Below are positions 63,083-64,000 of a DNA stretch of 64,000 nt, in pieces; the stretch's first letter is position 1; each line of letters starts with the position of its first letter. The notes beneath the pieces are model-generated. The model searched no databases. It worked only from the letters and a program-made list of their open reading frames with translations, and was not told the DNA's origin. Position numbers and translations under genes: made by a program. The DNA lies in contig NZ_JAGDYM010000005.1 of the NCBI RefSeq assembly GCF_017565745.1, forward strand, positions 62,001-126,000, read 5' to 3'. The DNA is from Leucobacter weissii. GTDB taxonomy: Bacteria > Actinomycetota > Actinomycetes > Actinomycetales > Microbacteriaceae.

Positions 63083-64000
63083 ATGACCGAGAACGAGGAA
63101 CTTCGCTTCGACGGGCGTGTCGCGGTGATCACCGGGGCCGGGCGCGGCCTCGGGCGAGCGCACGCGCTGCTGCTCGCCTCGCGCGGCGCGAAGGTCGTCG
63201 TCAACGACCTCGGCGGGTCCCACGAGGGCGACGGGTCGAGCGCCGGGCCGGCGAACGAGGTTGTCGGCGAGATCGTCGCCGCGGGCGGAAGCGCCGTGGC
63301 GGACACCAACGACGTGGGGAGCGAGGACGGCTGCCACGCGCTGATCGATACCGCCGTGCGGGCATTCGGTCGCGTCGACATCCTGGTCAACAACGCGGGG
63401 ATCTCCAGATGGGCGACCTTCCCGGAGGCGGACGGCGAGAATCTGGAGCGCACGCTCGACGTGCATCTGCGCGGCACGTGGCACGCGACGCGGGCGGCTT
63501 GGCCCTACATGGCCGAACAGCAGTACGGTCGCGTGATCACCACCGCCTCCACCGGCATGTTCGGCCTGCCGGCCAACCTGGCCTACGCGACCGCGAAGGG
63601 CGCGCTCATGGGATTCACGCGCAGTCTCGCGGTGGCGGCGGATCCGCTGGGCATCCGCGTGAACAGCATCGCGCCGAACGCGGTCACCCGCCCGAGCGAA
63701 TCGCTGAAGCCCTCCGATATGGGAGCGGAGACGCCGCAGCCCGACGCGGCGCGCCTCGCCGCGATGGACTCCGCCTTCGTGTCGCCCATGGTGGCCTATC
63801 TCGCGCACGAGTCCTGCGCGGTCAACGGCGAGATCCTGATCGCCGGCGCGCGCAGGTACGCGCGGTGGTTCCTGGGCGTGACGCCGGGCTGGCTCGCCGC
63901 AGAGGACGAGGCCGCCTCGGTCGAGGCGGTCGCCGCCCACTGGGACGAGATCAACGACACGGAGGGCTTCTACGTTCCCGAGAACCTGCACGATTGGGCC
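63083..64000 (+). CDS. Short-chain dehydrogenase/reductase (3' end beyond window)
   Basis: 306 codons are in the window without a stop. Starts MTENEELRFDGRVAVITGAG with GGGGAGAG upstream. Cofactor loop TGAGRGLGRAHALLLASRG (about residues 16-34), NDLGGSHEGDGSSAGPANEVVGEI (the NAD-specific HSD17B4/MFE-2-like pattern), NNAGI, catalytic Ser in TTASTGMFG and YATAK (Tyr/Lys, about residues 171-175). It resembles the 3-hydroxyacyl-CoA dehydrogenase half of peroxisomal multifunctional enzymes and related hydroxysteroid or alicyclic alcohol dehydrogenases. Family length is about 300, so only a little is missing, unless fused to another domain. Confidence 0.92.
   Translation, partial: MTENEELRFDGRVAVITGAGRGLGRAHALLLASRGAKVVVNDLGGSHEGDGSSAGPANEVVGEIVAAGGSAVADTNDVGSEDGCHALIDTAVRAFGRVDILVNNAGISRWATFPEADGENLERTLDVHLRGTWHATRAAWPYMAEQQYGRVITTASTGMFGLPANLAYATAKGALMGFTRSLAVAADPLGIRVNSIAPNAVTRPSESLKPSDMGAETPQPDAARLAAMDSAFVSPMVAYLAHESCAVNGEILIAGARRYARWFLGVTPGWLAAEDEAASVEAVAAHWDEINDTEGFYVPENLHDWA

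Overview
The window is a high-GC actinobacterial chromosome segment around the replication origin. Gene order (parB-parA-rsmG-jag-yidC-yidD-rnpA-rpmH, then dnaA-oriC-dnaN-recF-DUF721-gyrB-gyrA), crgA, a class E sortase, pknA/pknB and the fhaA/fhaB/pstP/rodA/pbpA operon all point to Actinomycetia. Protein flavour suggests Microbacteriaceae, perhaps close to Leucobacter; the family-level assignment is inference.

Region by region. Positions 1-15.3 kb are the origin core: segregation genes, 16S rRNA methylation, the YidC/YidD/RnpA/L34 cluster, dnaA, an oriC with several DnaA boxes, the sliding clamp, recF, gyrase, DUF3566, tRNA-Ile and tRNA-Ala. ParB-binding parS sites lie directly against the rsmG start codon, twice inside recF, and in degenerate form inside gyrB. 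Positions 15.3-23.4 kb form a plastic region: an orphan SMI1/KNR4-like protein, a divergent ABC-ATPase/TetR pair that lost both 5' ends, a TipA-type MerR regulator with a large internal in-frame deletion, the tail of a LuxR-type response regulator, and a NUDIX gene whose leader and first codons are partly duplicated.

Positions 23.4-38.5 kb are conserved cell-envelope and growth control: cyclophilin, rhomboid, CrgA, class E sortase, a PabA-type amidotransferase, and the minus-strand operon fhaA-fhaB-pstP-rodA-pbpA-pknA-pknB, in which kinases, phosphatase and FHA readers sit with a SEDS glycosyltransferase and a class B PBP. purB and a four-helix membrane protein follow. Positions 38.6-46.8 kb hold a branched-chain 2-oxoacid dehydrogenase E1alpha-E1beta-E2 operon, malic enzyme, tRNA-Leu, an acetyltransferase, a Gram-positive-type ferrochelatase and a GAP-family membrane protein.

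Positions 46.8-64 kb are accessory and catabolic. One half has an esterase/SGNH hydrolase/TetR operon, a zinc-type dehydrogenase and an MFS pump with its own TetR; a GAGAC-n-GTCTC palindrome recurs in two promoters. The other half has a CysJ-like diflavin reductase, a second MFS pump, a ferredoxin reductase, an IclR regulator, an SDR, a soluble HtaA-domain protein, a TetR, a 3Fe-4S-type ferredoxin, a dimeric alpha-beta-barrel protein, a Baeyer-Villiger monooxygenase and a second SDR that runs off the window. Ferredoxin plus reductase plus BVMO plus SDRs look like an oxidative pathway for an alicyclic or terpenoid/steroid ketone, but no cytochrome P450 is present here. An identical 16-bp motif lies upstream of both flavoprotein reductase genes. 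Nothing in the window is a clear prophage, insertion sequence or CRISPR array.
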